From: Zobellia uliginosa
GTDB taxonomy: Bacteria > Bacteroidota > Bacteroidia > Flavobacteriales > Flavobacteriaceae
Length of the DNA: 64,000 nucleotides
Reading direction: 5' to 3'
Assembly: GCF_018860745.1 (NCBI RefSeq)
Contig: NZ_JAHKPY010000003.1
Span: 434,001-498,000, forward strand
Notes under the pieces: model-generated
Seen by the model: the letters and a program-made list of their open reading frames with translations, nothing else
What the model was told of the DNA's origin: nothing
The model's database searches: none
Position numbers and translations under genes: made by a program
In this document: piece after piece, positions 1 to 9,191 of the stretch
How the letters are laid out: the number at the start of each line of letters is the position of its first letter
Numbering within the stretch: position 1 is the stretch's first letter

Positions 1-1
1 G

Positions 2-646
2 TTTAATCTTCCTGATCCACATACGATTGGTGTCTATACGCAAGAACAAGAATATTTGCCTACGGAGACCGCTATAGGTCCAAATGGGGATATTTACGTA
101 GCGGATGGTTACGGCTCTGACTTTATTCTTCAGTTTAGCGGTAAAGGTGAATTCATCCGCAAATGGGGTGGTCATGATAATAGCGATAAAAATTATAATC
201 TTCATAACGCTCACGGTGTTGCCATAGATTATAGGGACAAGCAAAATCCAGTGCTTGTGGTTACTTCTCGCTCTGATAAAAGTTTTAAGTTTTTCACTTT
301 AGAAGGAAAATTTATTAAAACAGTTGAGTTACCGGGAGCGTATGTCTGTCGTCCCGTTCTTGATGATGAAAATATCTACGCTGGCGTATGTTGGTCCGAA
401 AATAAGCAAGGGCATAGGTTTAGCAATTCTGGCTTTGTAACCATTATGGATGGTGAAAACAAGGTAGTTTCCAATCCTGGAGGCGATGCACCTGAATATA
501 AAAATGGCAAACTGCAACAAATGTATCAATCGGAAAAAGCGGTTTTTAATCATGGACACGATGTTTTTGTAGATGAAGACAAGAACCTTTACGTATGTCA
601 ATGGAACGCCAACAGAACGCCTCCGGTTAAATTAGAACGGGTATAG
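2..646 (+). CDS. NHL-repeat six-bladed beta-propeller protein (5' end outside window)
   Basis: The reading frame is open from base 2, so the true start lies to the left of the window; the TTG at 56 is only an internal codon. About 214 C-terminal residues are visible. They contain NHL-type blade sequences: GDIYVADGYGSDFILQF followed by a FIRKWGG strand, a second blade with HAHGVAID, and a last blade with DEDKNLYVCQWN. Proteins of this type in Bacteroidetes are secreted or surface propellers, some resembling peptidylglycine alpha-amidating lyase, and several lie in polysaccharide loci. No catalytic assignment is possible from this fragment. It is followed by 163 bases without a recognisable gene and then a sulfatase on the same strand. 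Family certain enough; function unknown. Confidence 0.75.
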   Translation, partial: FNLPDPHTIGVYTQEQEYLPTETAIGPNGDIYVADGYGSDFILQFSGKGEFIRKWGGHDNSDKNYNLHNAHGVAIDYRDKQNPVLVVTSRSDKSFKFFTLEGKFIKTVELPGAYVCRPVLDDENIYAGVCWSENKQGHRFSNSGFVTIMDGENKVVSNPGGDAPEYKNGKLQQMYQSEKAVFNHGHDVFVDEDKNLYVCQWNANRTPPVKLERV

Positions 647-809
647 GGTCTGTCAGCTTACTTACGTTTAATTACAAATAAGTTACACAAAGACATTTGT
701 GGCTAATAATTGATCATTTCTTTTATAGCTCTGTCTCAAATATGCGTAATTTTCGGGTTAAGGTCTCAAGACTTTAATCAAACTCATATTAACAAAATTT
801 CAAATTTAA

Positions 810-2489
810 ATGCGCTGCAAAAAGAACAATCTACTGTATGCTCTTTTGTTGCTTATTGTATTTTCTTCTTGTAAAGAAGAAAAGGCTGTAATCACAGAAA
901 AAAAACCGAATATTATCTACATTATGGCTGATGACCATACTACCCAGGGTTTTGGGATTTATGGTAGCCGGTTGGCAAAATTAAACCCTACACCAACATT
1001 GGATAAGATTGCCAAGGAAGGTATCATCTTTGACAATTGCTTCGTAAGTAATTCAATCTGTACGCCAAGTCGTGCAGCCATTATTACGGGTCAGAACTCT
1101 CAGTTAAACGGAGTTTTAGATTTGGATGGTCGTATTGAACCAGCTCGCCAGTTTCTTCCAATTGAAATGAAAAAATTAGGTTACCAAACCGCTGTTGTTG
1201 GTAAATGGCACTTAAAAGAAGAGCCTGCAGCGTTTGACTATTATAAGGTTTTACCTGGTCAAGGTAAATATTTTGATCCTGAGTTCAGGGTTCGTGGTGA
1301 TAAGCCGTGGCCTAAAAATACTGTTCAGACTAAGGGGCATTCTTCTGACATGGTTACCGATATTTCTTTGGATTGGTTAAAGAACGAAAGAGACCCTAAC
1401 AAACCTTTCTTTTTAGTGCATCAGTTTAAAGCACCTCATGATGATTTTGAAAATGCTCCTCGTTACGAAGAGTATTTGGCGGATACCTTTATTCCAGAGC
1501 CTGAAAGCCTGTACGAAAGAGGAAATAACGGTTCTATTGCTACACGTGGTAAGAATGATTCGTTGACTAGAATTATTGGATCTTCTGTATCGCACAGAAA
1601 CTTGATTCGTAACCAGGCTATGAACATTTATGTAGATAGCTCTATTCACCGTTCATATCGTGATGCGGATAAAATCCGTCCAGAAGAATATGTAAAATGG
1701 GAAATGGATGATGAAGAGAAGAAATATACGAGTAAGGTTTATCAGGACTACGTAAAAAAGTATTTGCGTTGCGTAAAAGGAGTTGATGATAACGTAAAAC
1801 GTTTAATGGATTATTTAGAGGCTGAAGGTCTTATGGACAATACTATAATCGTTTATACCGGAGATCAAGGTTTTATGCTTGGTGAACATGATTTTATTGA
1901 TAAAAGATGGATGTATGAAGAATCTATGCGAATGCCTTTCTTTGTGCGTTACCCTGAAAAAATAAAAGCAGGAACTCGCACGGATGCAATTATCAATAAT
2001 ACAGATTTTGCACCTACGATTATTGAATTGGCTGGCGGAAGCACACCTGATTACATGCAAGGAAAAAGCTTTAAAACAATTTTGGAAACAGGGGAGGAGC
2101 CTGAAGATTGGCAAAAGTCTACCTATTACAGGTATTGGATGCATATGGCACACCGTCACCAAAACCCCGCACATTTTGGCGTTCGTACCAAGGATCATAA
2201 ATTGATATTTTTCTACGGAAAATATTATGTGGATACCAGCGACCCAAATGCAGAATGGGACAAAGAGAATTGGGGTAACGATTTTTCTACGGATACACCT
2301 GCAGCGTGGGAGTTTTATGATTTAAAGGAAGACCCTAAGGAAATGAACAATGCCTATGCCGACCCTGCGTATGCAGAAACTATAGCAGATTTAAAGAAAG
2401 AATTGTTGAGGCTTCGTAAAGACTTGAATGAAACCGATGAGAAATATCCCCAGATTCAAAAAGTTATAGACGAGCATTGGGATGATTAA
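810..2489 (+). CDS. S1-family sulfatase, lipoprotein
   Basis: A 559-residue formylglycine-dependent sulfatase. The N-terminus is a lipoprotein signal with lipobox cysteine at residue 21, so it is probably anchored in the outer membrane or periplasm. The metal-site start NIIYIMADD (Asp41, Asp42), the modification motif CTPSR with Cys84, GKWH (Lys132, His134) and a later GDQGFMLGEH metal motif are all present, so the enzyme appears intact. The stretch DYYKVLPGQGKYFDPEF resembles the N-acetylglucosamine-6-sulfatase-like S1 branch, which suggests a 6-sulfate on a hexose. Given the neighbouring L-galactose-type operon, L-galactose-6-sulfate of porphyran is a possible substrate, but that is inference. 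The Cys-type site needs a maturing enzyme that is not encoded in this window. It converges on the mutarotase gene across a shared terminator. Confidence 0.93.
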   Translation: MRCKKNNLLYALLLLIVFSSCKEEKAVITEKKPNIIYIMADDHTTQGFGIYGSRLAKLNPTPTLDKIAKEGIIFDNCFVSNSICTPSRAAIITGQNSQLNGVLDLDGRIEPARQFLPIEMKKLGYQTAVVGKWHLKEEPAAFDYYKVLPGQGKYFDPEFRVRGDKPWPKNTVQTKGHSSDMVTDISLDWLKNERDPNKPFFLVHQFKAPHDDFENAPRYEEYLADTFIPEPESLYERGNNGSIATRGKNDSLTRIIGSSVSHRNLIRNQAMNIYVDSSIHRSYRDADKIRPEEYVKWEMDDEEKKYTSKVYQDYVKKYLRCVKGVDDNVKRLMDYLEAEGLMDNTIIVYTGDQGFMLGEHDFIDKRWMYEESMRMPFFVRYPEKIKAGTRTDAIINNTDFAPTIIELAGGSTPDYMQGKSFKTILETGEEPEDWQKSTYYRYWMHMAHRHQNPAHFGVRTKDHKLIFFYGKYYVDTSDPNAEWDKENWGNDFSTDTPAAWEFYDLKEDPKEMNNAYADPAYAETIADLKKELLRLRKDLNETDEKYPQIQKVIDEHWDD

Positions 2490-2509
2490 GTAATTAACGT
2501 AACCAAAAA

Positions 2510-2546
2510 AAAAGAGCCTAGTTAAAAACTTTAATTAGGCTCTTTT
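2510..2546. terminator. Bidirectional intrinsic terminator
   Basis: A 16-bp stem (2510-2525 and 2531-2546, with one G-T pair) has a 5-base loop, an A-run on its left flank and a T-run at its right end. It sits between the converging sulfatase and mutarotase genes and can serve both strands. Confidence 0.85.
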
Positions 2547-2565
2547 CAATTATATAAGAATGGTA

Positions 2566-2907
2566 TTAGAGTTTAAAAATCCGCTCTAATTTAATCCATT
2601 TTTCACCATTTTTGGCCCAAGGCAAGCCTTGTTGATATTTCCACATCAATTGTTCCCATTCCTGTACGGCAGGGTTATTGGCATCCATTTCAGCCTTTCT
2701 CTTGGCATCAAAAGTTTCATCGACCTCCATAATCATAAACATGCGGTTTCCGGTTAGGAAAATCTGCATGTCTAAAATACCCGCATCTTTAATACTTTTT
2801 GTTATTGCGGGACGGGCGTTACCAGGAGCATGATATTCTTTGTATTCTGCAATGAGTTTTGGGTCATCTTTAAGATCACAGGAATAGCAGTATCTTTTCG
2901 TTTTCAT
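2566..2907 (-). CDS. L-rhamnose/L-fucose mutarotase family protein (DUF718)
   Basis: A 113-residue small dimeric ferredoxin-like protein of the RhaM (DUF718) family, which interconverts alpha and beta anomers of 6-deoxy-L-sugars. The family signature is partly visible: an early YKEYHAPGN segment holding the expected histidine, a central MQIFLTGNRMFMIMEV strand, and the C-terminal WEQLMWKYQQGLPWAKNGEKW block. The usual VWPE after the histidine is replaced by GNARPA. It is the last gene of the seven-gene minus-strand operon, separated from fucP by one base, so it is very likely translationally linked. In that context it would speed anomer exchange of L-galactose or L-fucose before oxidation by the SDR. 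The exact sugar is inferred from neighbours. Confidence 0.85.
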   Translation of the reverse strand: MKTKRYCYSCDLKDDPKLIAEYKEYHAPGNARPAITKSIKDAGILDMQIFLTGNRMFMIMEVDETFDAKRKAEMDANNPAVQEWEQLMWKYQQGLPWAKNGEKWIKLERIFKL

Positions 2908-2908
2908 G

Positions 2909-4252
2909 TTAAGCTGTTTTCAATTTGGTTACTTTATAGGCGTACATACCGTAGAATGCAACAAATAAAAGACAAATCATAGGTAATAGGAAAGAAAAGT
3001 GAATTTCAGTTATGTTTCCAGCTATCTTATCACCAAATACTTCTTGTCCGTTTACGGTATCGCCAAAATCCATTATACTTGCTTGCAACTTCGGTAAAAA
3101 TGCACCACCTACAATCGCCATAATAAGTCCAGATGAAGCCAGTTTTGCTTCTTCACCCATATCTTTAAGAGCGAGGCCATAAATGGTCGGGAACATAATA
3201 GACATAAATACGGAAACAAATACCAAAAATACCAGGCTTAGAATGCCTGAGGTCATTATGATACCAGCACACATGAGTGCAGCCGCTAAACCAAAATAAG
3301 CTAACATTTTAGCAGGATTTATTTTTTTCATCAATGCCGTTCCAATAAAGCGGGTGACAACAAATGATACCATGGCGGTAATATTCCACCATGTAGCATC
3401 AACACCTAAGTTTTGAGATTCGTTTAAATATTCTACCAACTGAAAAATAGCTGTCCAGCACATAATCTGGGCACCTACGTAGAACATTTGGGCAACAACA
3501 CCCAAGAGAAAGGTCTTACTCTTAAAAATACGGTCAACAGATTCTTTTATAGATAGATGATCACCCATTACCATTGCAGGAATTTTTGTCCTCCAAATTA
3601 CCAGAAAAACCAAAGCGACAAATATGCCAACAGCAATGTACGGACCACTGATAATATTCAGGTCAAAAGCTTTGATTTCAGCAGCTTTTTCAGCTCCTTG
3701 GGCTATAATTTCAGAGCTATCTGCATAATCGGCAGATAGAATTCTATCTAATACCACAAACTTGGCAATCAACATACCTGTTAGCGAACCAATAGGGTTA
3801 AAGGATTGTGCCAAGTTCAATCTTTGCGTAGCCGTTTCTTTATCCCCCATGGAAAGAATCAATGGGTTAGAGGTGGTTTCCAAGAATCCTAATCCGCAAG
3901 TAATTACAAAGAGCGAAATCAAGAAATAGGTATAAGAACCATTTTCGGCTGCAGGATAAAAGAGAATGGCACCTAAAGCATAAAGCGCCAAACCGAGTAA
4001 TAACCCTGATTTATAACTGAATTTACGTATGAATAAAGCGGCAGGAATAGCCATAACACCATAACCAAAATAGAATGCAAATTGCACATTGTATGCTTCT
4101 TCATTAGAAAGAATCATTACTTTTTTAAAGGCAGCAACCATAGGGTTTGTCAAATCGTTGGCAAATCCCCAAAGGGCAAAAATAGACGTCGCCGCAATAA
4201 ATGGAACGAGCAAATGCTTAGGTACTACAGGTATTTTGGTGTTTTTTGTCAT
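2909..4252 (-). CDS. fucP: FucP-type sugar:proton symporter (MFS)
   Basis: A 447-residue MFS permease with about 12 hydrophobic segments. It belongs to the FucP subfamily (fucose/glucose/galactose:H+ symporters), recognisable from FALWGFANDLTNPMV near residue 28, the LGFLETTSNPLIL segment, and the NLAQSFNPIGSLTG segment. It would move a monosaccharide across the inner membrane. The known E. coli FucP takes L-fucose and also L-galactose, which differs only by the 6-OH. Because the operon also encodes UxaA, UxaB and a C5-type Zn-dehydrogenase, L-galactose is the better candidate here, with L-fucose as the alternative. It starts 25 bases after the SDR stop and is followed after one base by the mutarotase. 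Confidence 0.9.
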   Translation of the reverse strand: MTKNTKIPVVPKHLLVPFIAATSIFALWGFANDLTNPMVAAFKKVMILSNEEAYNVQFAFYFGYGVMAIPAALFIRKFSYKSGLLLGLALYALGAILFYPAAENGSYTYFLISLFVITCGLGFLETTSNPLILSMGDKETATQRLNLAQSFNPIGSLTGMLIAKFVVLDRILSADYADSSEIIAQGAEKAAEIKAFDLNIISGPYIAVGIFVALVFLVIWRTKIPAMVMGDHLSIKESVDRIFKSKTFLLGVVAQMFYVGAQIMCWTAIFQLVEYLNESQNLGVDATWWNITAMVSFVVTRFIGTALMKKINPAKMLAYFGLAAALMCAGIIMTSGILSLVFLVFVSVFMSIMFPTIYGLALKDMGEEAKLASSGLIMAIVGGAFLPKLQASIMDFGDTVNGQEVFGDKIAGNITEIHFSFLLPMICLLFVAFYGMYAYKVTKLKTA

Positions 4253-4277
4253 GGGTTTGAATTTAAGTTGGTTGCGA

Positions 4278-5072
4278 TTAATCTTCGGTCAGTAACGAAC
4301 GGTCTAAATGTACATAGCCGCCGTCCACAAAAATAAATTGTCCTGTAGTGTGCGATGATCTATTTGAGATTGTAAATAAGCAAGTGTCTGCTATCTCATT
4401 AGTGCTGGTCATTCTATTTTCTAAAGGAATTTTCTTTACAATGGATTTTAATTTTTGTTCCCCATCAGGTAATGTTCTGATCCAAGTATCATATGATGGC
4501 GTCCAGCTTTCTGCAATAATAATCGCATTGGAACGGATGTCGTGCTTTATTAAATCTACAGCCCATTCACGCGTAAGGCCTAAAACACCTCCTTTGGAAG
4601 CAGCATAGCCCGAAGTTCTTCCTTGCCCTGTCAAAGCCACTTTAGAACCAATGTTCAAAATGTTGCCCTTTGATTCAATGAGAAAGGGAAGCGCATGTTT
4701 TACGATAAGAAAATAGCTCACCATGTTCAGCTTAAGCGAATCCATAAACTCTTCATAACTGGCATCTAGACCAACTCCGTCATTTACACCAACGTTATTG
4801 ATGACCACATCAATACGACCGTATTTTTTGGTAATTTTATTTACGGCATTTTCAATCTGAACGGGGTCAGTTACATCAGTTTGACAGAAAATAGCATCTA
4901 TTCCTTTCTCTTGAATTTTCTCAACATACCCAAAACCCCGGGCATTACGATCAATGACAGCAGGTATTGCACCTTCTTCCGCCAAACGCTGTAAAATAGT
5001 TTCTCCAATACTACCTTCTTTTCCAGCAGCTCCGCTAATAACGACTACTTTTCCTTTTAAGTTTAAATCCAT
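4278..5072 (-). CDS. SDR oxidoreductase, probable L-galactose/L-fucose 1-dehydrogenase
   Basis: A 264-residue classical short-chain dehydrogenase. The dinucleotide-binding loop is SGAAGKEGSIG (residues 13-23), followed by NNVG (92-95) and the catalytic triad Ser143, Tyr156 and Lys160 (YAASK). The C-terminus has the usual QFIFVDGGY. SDRs placed next to FucP and a fuconolactonase-type amidohydrolase are typically L-fucose dehydrogenases that oxidise the C1 hydroxyl to the lactone. L-galactose is the same sugar with a 6-OH and would be accepted by an enzyme of this type. It lies 74 bases downstream of the lactonase gene and 25 bases before fucP. The family is certain. The sugar is inferred from the pathway logic of the operon. 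Confidence 0.88.
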   Translation of the reverse strand: MDLNLKGKVVVISGAAGKEGSIGETILQRLAEEGAIPAVIDRNARGFGYVEKIQEKGIDAIFCQTDVTDPVQIENAVNKITKKYGRIDVVINNVGVNDGVGLDASYEEFMDSLKLNMVSYFLIVKHALPFLIESKGNILNIGSKVALTGQGRTSGYAASKGGVLGLTREWAVDLIKHDIRSNAIIIAESWTPSYDTWIRTLPDGEQKLKSIVKKIPLENRMTSTNEIADTCLFTISNRSSHTTGQFIFVDGGYVHLDRSLLTED

Positions 5073-5146
5073 TGCGTTCTGTTATTTTGGTGTTGTCCTT
5101 TTTTCCAGGAGAGCAACTATTGCTCAAATGAGATAGACAATCGTAA

Positions 5147-5974
5147 TTATAAATTATAGAATTCTTGTGCGTTTCCGCCCATGATCATCTCTTGGTCTTG
5201 ACTACTAAGCGTTGCAATAAAATGGGTTACAATGCTTTTAACCTGGCCGTAATTGCCTGCTACGAGACAAACGGGCCAATCAGAACCGAACATAATCCGT
5301 TCACTGCCAAAAGCTTCTAGAACCAAGTGCATGTACGGTTGTAGTTGCTCTGCTGTCCATGTATTGTAATCCGCTTCGGTAATCATACCGGAGAGCTTAC
5401 AATACACATTTTCATGTTTGCCTATTTCTTTCATCAATGCGGCCCAGCCTTCATAAAAACCATCTTTTATATAAGGTTTTGCGATATGGTCTATGACAAA
5501 TTTTTGATTAGGAAACTTCTTGATAAACTCCAAAACAGCTCCCAGCTGATGCGGGAAAACTAAAATATCATAGGTGTGATTGTATTTTTCAAGTAAACCT
5601 ATGCCCCTTAAAAAGTTAGGGCGGAGTAAAAAGTTATGATCATCCTCGCCTTGCACCACATGACGCCAGCCTTTTAAGTTTTTATCCGTGCTGTACTTTT
5701 CTAAAACCGATTCAATATTTTCAGCTCTTAAATCGGCCCAGCCCACAACGCCTTTTATGAAATTGTGCTCCTTTGCCAAATTCAATAAAAAATCGGTTTC
5801 CTTTAGAGTTTGGTCTGCTTGCACGGCAATACAACCATCAACTTGATTTTCTTGATAGACCTTCTTCAAATCTTGGGGAAGAAAATCTCTCCGGATAACT
5901 GACATGTCATCATCGATCCAAGAATGTTTAACCGGTTCGTATTTCCAAAAATGTTGGTGACTATCTATCGTCAT
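5147..5974 (-). CDS. Amidohydrolase-2 family lactonase (L-fuconolactonase type)
   Basis: A 275-residue TIM-barrel metal-dependent hydrolase. The first strand carries HQHFW with metal ligands His6 and His8; later IDHIAKP supplies a His and GSDWPVC supplies the conserved Asp. This is the pattern of L-fuconolactonase and related sugar lactonases (COG3618). Position supports the role: it lies in the same operon between uxaB and the SDR and would open the lactone made by the SDR, giving L-galactonate (or L-fuconate). No signal peptide is present, so it acts in the cytoplasm. The start at ATG 5974 gives the canonical N-terminus MTIDSHQHFW. Substrate specificity cannot be read from sequence alone. 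Confidence 0.9.
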   Translation of the reverse strand: MTIDSHQHFWKYEPVKHSWIDDDMSVIRRDFLPQDLKKVYQENQVDGCIAVQADQTLKETDFLLNLAKEHNFIKGVVGWADLRAENIESVLEKYSTDKNLKGWRHVVQGEDDHNFLLRPNFLRGIGLLEKYNHTYDILVFPHQLGAVLEFIKKFPNQKFVIDHIAKPYIKDGFYEGWAALMKEIGKHENVYCKLSGMITEADYNTWTAEQLQPYMHLVLEAFGSERIMFGSDWPVCLVAGNYGQVKSIVTHFIATLSSQDQEMIMGGNAQEFYNL

Positions 5975-6002
5975 TTTTCAATTTTTAAAGATTGAATATG
6001 GA

Positions 6003-7448
6003 TTATAAGTTTTTTAAACAGGAATTGATTCCGTTGGCTTCAATGTTTTCGATATTCTTAGCTACGGTTTCCGAAAGACCTTCTATTTGAGTTAAATCTT
6101 CGCCCCAAATAGCAGTGTTACTCAATACATTTTTTGTAAAATCCTGTAAGCTTGAACCATTGTCTACTTTCTCCCATTCCGATTTAAAGAAACTTAAAAC
6201 AGCCTTATCATCATTAAGAGCAATGTTCTCACCGTTAAACTCGCCCTTATAAAACCGGAGCATAGCTGAAAGTCCAAAAACAATGCGTTTTGGTAACTTG
6301 TCTTGAGCATTGTAATAATCTTTTAGGGTAGGCAATAAACGAGCAACGAACTTAGAAGTACTATTTAAGGAGATGCTTATAAGTTGATGTTTTAAAAGTG
6401 GGTTGCGAAAACGGTCAAGAACGTCTGCAACGAATTTGTTTTTTACATCATCCGGAAAATCAAGTGTAGTTGCGGATTCCTCCAAAAGAAGACTTTCTAC
6501 AAAGTTGCTTACCGTTTCATTTTCCATAGCTTCTTTTACAAAGCGGATGCCGGCCAAATAACCAACGGGAACCATAGAGGTATGTGCGCCGTTCAGAATG
6601 CGGACTTTCATTTCGCGATAGGGGGCAAGATCATTTACGAATTCTACGTTTAGGTCAGTTTCTGAAAAAGGAAGTTCTTTTTGAACTGTTTCATTCGCTT
6701 GGATTACCCAGCTGTGGTAATATTCACCAGCAACTAAAAGTTCATCTTTGTACTCTAATTTTTGTTCTATTTCTTCCGCACGGTCGGATGGGTAACCAGA
6801 AACGATACGATCTACCAAGGTGCTGCAAAAGTGATTTGCAGTATCTACCCAATCTTTAAATTCAGCCTCTAAGCTCCAGTGATCGGCGTATTGCAAAACC
6901 GTTTTTTTGAGAGCGTCGCCATTATCCTCGATCAATTCGCAGGGAAGTAAAATACATCCTTTTGAAGCATCTGCATTAAAGTGTTTAAAACGGTGGTACA
7001 GCCAAATCGTTAATTTAGCGGGGAATTCTTTTGGAGGTACTCCATTAAATTCATCTTTCTCATTAAATTTAATTCCGGCCTCAGTTGTATTTGAAACGAT
7101 AAAACGTAGGTCTTCATTTTCGGCCAGTTTTAGATAAGCAGCCCATTCATTATAGGAGTGAATTATTTGCTGAACCTCGGTAACCAATGTTTTTTCGGCA
7201 ACCAGTTCTCCGTTTTTAATTCCGTCAAGAACAACCGTAAAAAGTCCGTCTTGAGCTTTCAATTCCGCATAATCTCCTCCCGCAGTGGGTTTGATTATGG
7301 CAATATCTCCATTAAAATCGGTTTTCTGGTTGAGTACGTGAACCATCCAGTCCACAAAAGCGCGTAAAAAATTCCCGCCACCAAACTGCATTACCTTTAT
7401 TGGTCGTTGTGTTATATTGGCTACGTTAGTATGATTTAAAATTTGCAT
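6003..7448 (-). CDS. uxaB: Tagaturonate reductase (altronate oxidoreductase)
   Basis: A 481-residue member of the long-chain mannitol dehydrogenase family. The N-terminal Rossmann part begins with VMQFGGGNFLRAFVDWM, and the C-terminal domain has KVRILNGAHTSMVPVGYLAG with the catalytic-type Asn-Gly-Ala-His segment. Length and motifs match UxaB, which reduces D-tagaturonate to D-altronate with NADH. It is third in the operon, 39 bases after uxaA and 28 bases before the lactonase gene. No uronate isomerase (UxaC) is present, so the tagaturonate probably does not come from galacturonate. It more likely comes from C5 oxidation of L-galactonate by the Zn-dehydrogenase of the same operon. Function well supported by family; route inferred. 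Confidence 0.92.
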   Translation of the reverse strand: MQILNHTNVANITQRPIKVMQFGGGNFLRAFVDWMVHVLNQKTDFNGDIAIIKPTAGGDYAELKAQDGLFTVVLDGIKNGELVAEKTLVTEVQQIIHSYNEWAAYLKLAENEDLRFIVSNTTEAGIKFNEKDEFNGVPPKEFPAKLTIWLYHRFKHFNADASKGCILLPCELIEDNGDALKKTVLQYADHWSLEAEFKDWVDTANHFCSTLVDRIVSGYPSDRAEEIEQKLEYKDELLVAGEYYHSWVIQANETVQKELPFSETDLNVEFVNDLAPYREMKVRILNGAHTSMVPVGYLAGIRFVKEAMENETVSNFVESLLLEESATTLDFPDDVKNKFVADVLDRFRNPLLKHQLISISLNSTSKFVARLLPTLKDYYNAQDKLPKRIVFGLSAMLRFYKGEFNGENIALNDDKAVLSFFKSEWEKVDNGSSLQDFTKNVLSNTAIWGEDLTQIEGLSETVAKNIENIEANGINSCLKNL

Positions 7449-7487
7449 TAATTAGCTGTTTGTCAAGTTAAAATTCAGTTGAGATAC

Positions 7488-9140
7488 TTAAAGCGATATG
7501 CCTCTTTTCCAAGGAATAAAGTCTTCTTGCCCTAAGCGTACTGCTGCGGGAATCACCTCACCACTGGCGACTTTAATAATATATTCCAATAGCTCTTCAC
7601 CTTTTGTTTCAATGGTATCTTCTCCCGTAATTACCGTTCCGGTATTAAAATCTATAATGTCTTTCATACGAGAACTAAGCGCGTTGTTACTTGATAATTT
7701 TATGACCGGAGCAATAGGGTTTCCCGTAGGTGTACCTAATCCAGTAGTAAAACAGATTACGTTACAACCGGATCCTGCAAGACCTGTAGTGCTTTCTACA
7801 TCATTACCAGGTGTACACAAAAGATTCAGGCCTTTTTTTCTAATGGGCTCCGTGTAATCCAGTACATCGGTAACGGGACTTGTTCCCCCTTTTTTGGCTG
7901 CACCGGCAGACTTCATGGCGTCTGTAATGAGCCCGTCTTTTATGTTTCCCGGGGATGGATTATTCTCAAACCCAGACCCCACGGATACGGCCTTATCCGA
8001 ATAAGCACGCATCAGTTTTGCAAATTTTTCGGCATTTTCTTCTGTTTCACAACGGTTGATGAGTTCTTGTTCCACACCGTTCAATTCAGGGAATTCCGAA
8101 AGAACAGTTGTGGCTCCTAAGCCTACCAATAGATCCGAGGCATAACCCAAAGAAGGGTTTGCAGATATTCCTGAAAAACCATCAGAACCTCCGCATTCCA
8201 AACCTAAAACGAGTTTGGTTAGCGGTGCTGGTTTTCTTTCCGTTTTATTGGCTTCAATTAAACCTAAGAATGTTTTTTTGACCGCTTCTTCTATAAATTG
8301 ACGCTCTCCGGCACTTTTCTGTTGTTCTAGAACATACAGTGGTTTTTCAAAACTGGGATCGAGTTTAGCAATGGCTGCCTCCAACAATTTGAATTGCGCA
8401 TTCTGACAACCTAAACTTAGAATGGTAGCACCTGCCGTATTGGGGTGGGTAATGTATCCCGCTAAAAGGTTACATAGTGTTTCCGAATCTTGGCGAATAC
8501 CCCCACAACCGCCGTCATGGTTCAAGAACTTAATCCCGTCTACATTCGGAAAGGTCCTATTTTGCTTTATGTCTTCTGGAGTTTTAATGATATCCGAAGA
8601 AAGAAGGTCGTTCTCAGACGCTCCATTTTTATATTGGTTCACAAGCACCTCGGTGTCCACTACAAAATCAGTAGTGGTATGGTAGCCCAATGATTTTAGT
8701 AATGCCGATTTCATTACATCAACATTTCTATTCTCACAGAATACCAAAGGAATCACTAGCCAATGATTGGCCGTACCTACTTTACCGTCTGCTCTGTGAT
8801 ATCCATTGAAAGTAATATCTTTCCATTTACTGACATCAGGAGCGGTCCAGCTCAGTTTTTCTTGACCAACGGCATATTCAGAAGAAGCATGCACAACATT
8901 TTCAGTGGTTATGGTCTCACCTTTGGCAATAGGTTTTGTAGCCTTGCCTACTAGAGAACCGTACATGATAATGGAATCACCAATATTAAGATTTGTGATT
9001 GTAAACTTATGCTTGGCTTTCACGTCTGCCGTTAACTGAAAACGGTCGTTGTTATGAAAAATCTCAGAACCTTTAGAAATATCTGTAAGGGCTGCCAGAA
9101 CATTATCTTCAGGATGTATTTGTAAAAATTGCTTTGACAT
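7488..9140 (-). CDS. uxaA: Altronate dehydratase (UxaA family)
   Basis: A 550-residue UxaA-type dehydratase. The N-terminal SAF domain (about residues 8-95) is followed by the large catalytic domain with NHDGGCGG, SLGCQNAQ, LGLECGGSDGFSGI and GGTSPVTDVLDY, which are hallmark segments of altronate/galactarate dehydratases. Several conserved cysteines and histidines in these segments are consistent with metal binding. The known reaction is D-altronate to 2-keto-3-deoxy-D-gluconate (KDG). It lies 51 bases after the Zn-dehydrogenase and 39 bases before uxaB. At 550 residues it is longer than E. coli UxaA (about 495), as many Bacteroidetes versions are. A role on L-fuconate instead of altronate is possible but less economical given uxaB beside it. 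Confidence 0.92.
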   Translation of the reverse strand: MSKQFLQIHPEDNVLAALTDISKGSEIFHNNDRFQLTADVKAKHKFTITNLNIGDSIIMYGSLVGKATKPIAKGETITTENVVHASSEYAVGQEKLSWTAPDVSKWKDITFNGYHRADGKVGTANHWLVIPLVFCENRNVDVMKSALLKSLGYHTTTDFVVDTEVLVNQYKNGASENDLLSSDIIKTPEDIKQNRTFPNVDGIKFLNHDGGCGGIRQDSETLCNLLAGYITHPNTAGATILSLGCQNAQFKLLEAAIAKLDPSFEKPLYVLEQQKSAGERQFIEEAVKKTFLGLIEANKTERKPAPLTKLVLGLECGGSDGFSGISANPSLGYASDLLVGLGATTVLSEFPELNGVEQELINRCETEENAEKFAKLMRAYSDKAVSVGSGFENNPSPGNIKDGLITDAMKSAGAAKKGGTSPVTDVLDYTEPIRKKGLNLLCTPGNDVESTTGLAGSGCNVICFTTGLGTPTGNPIAPVIKLSSNNALSSRMKDIIDFNTGTVITGEDTIETKGEELLEYIIKVASGEVIPAAVRLGQEDFIPWKRGISL

Positions 9141-9191
9141 AGTGTTCTTTACTTTTGTCTGTGCTTAATTGTAGGGTTGATGAACGCTTAT

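Noticed and set aside
1815-2198. 127-codon open frame antisense to the first sulfatase
   Set aside because: It lies wholly inside an intact sulfatase gene and its translation has no recognisable domain.
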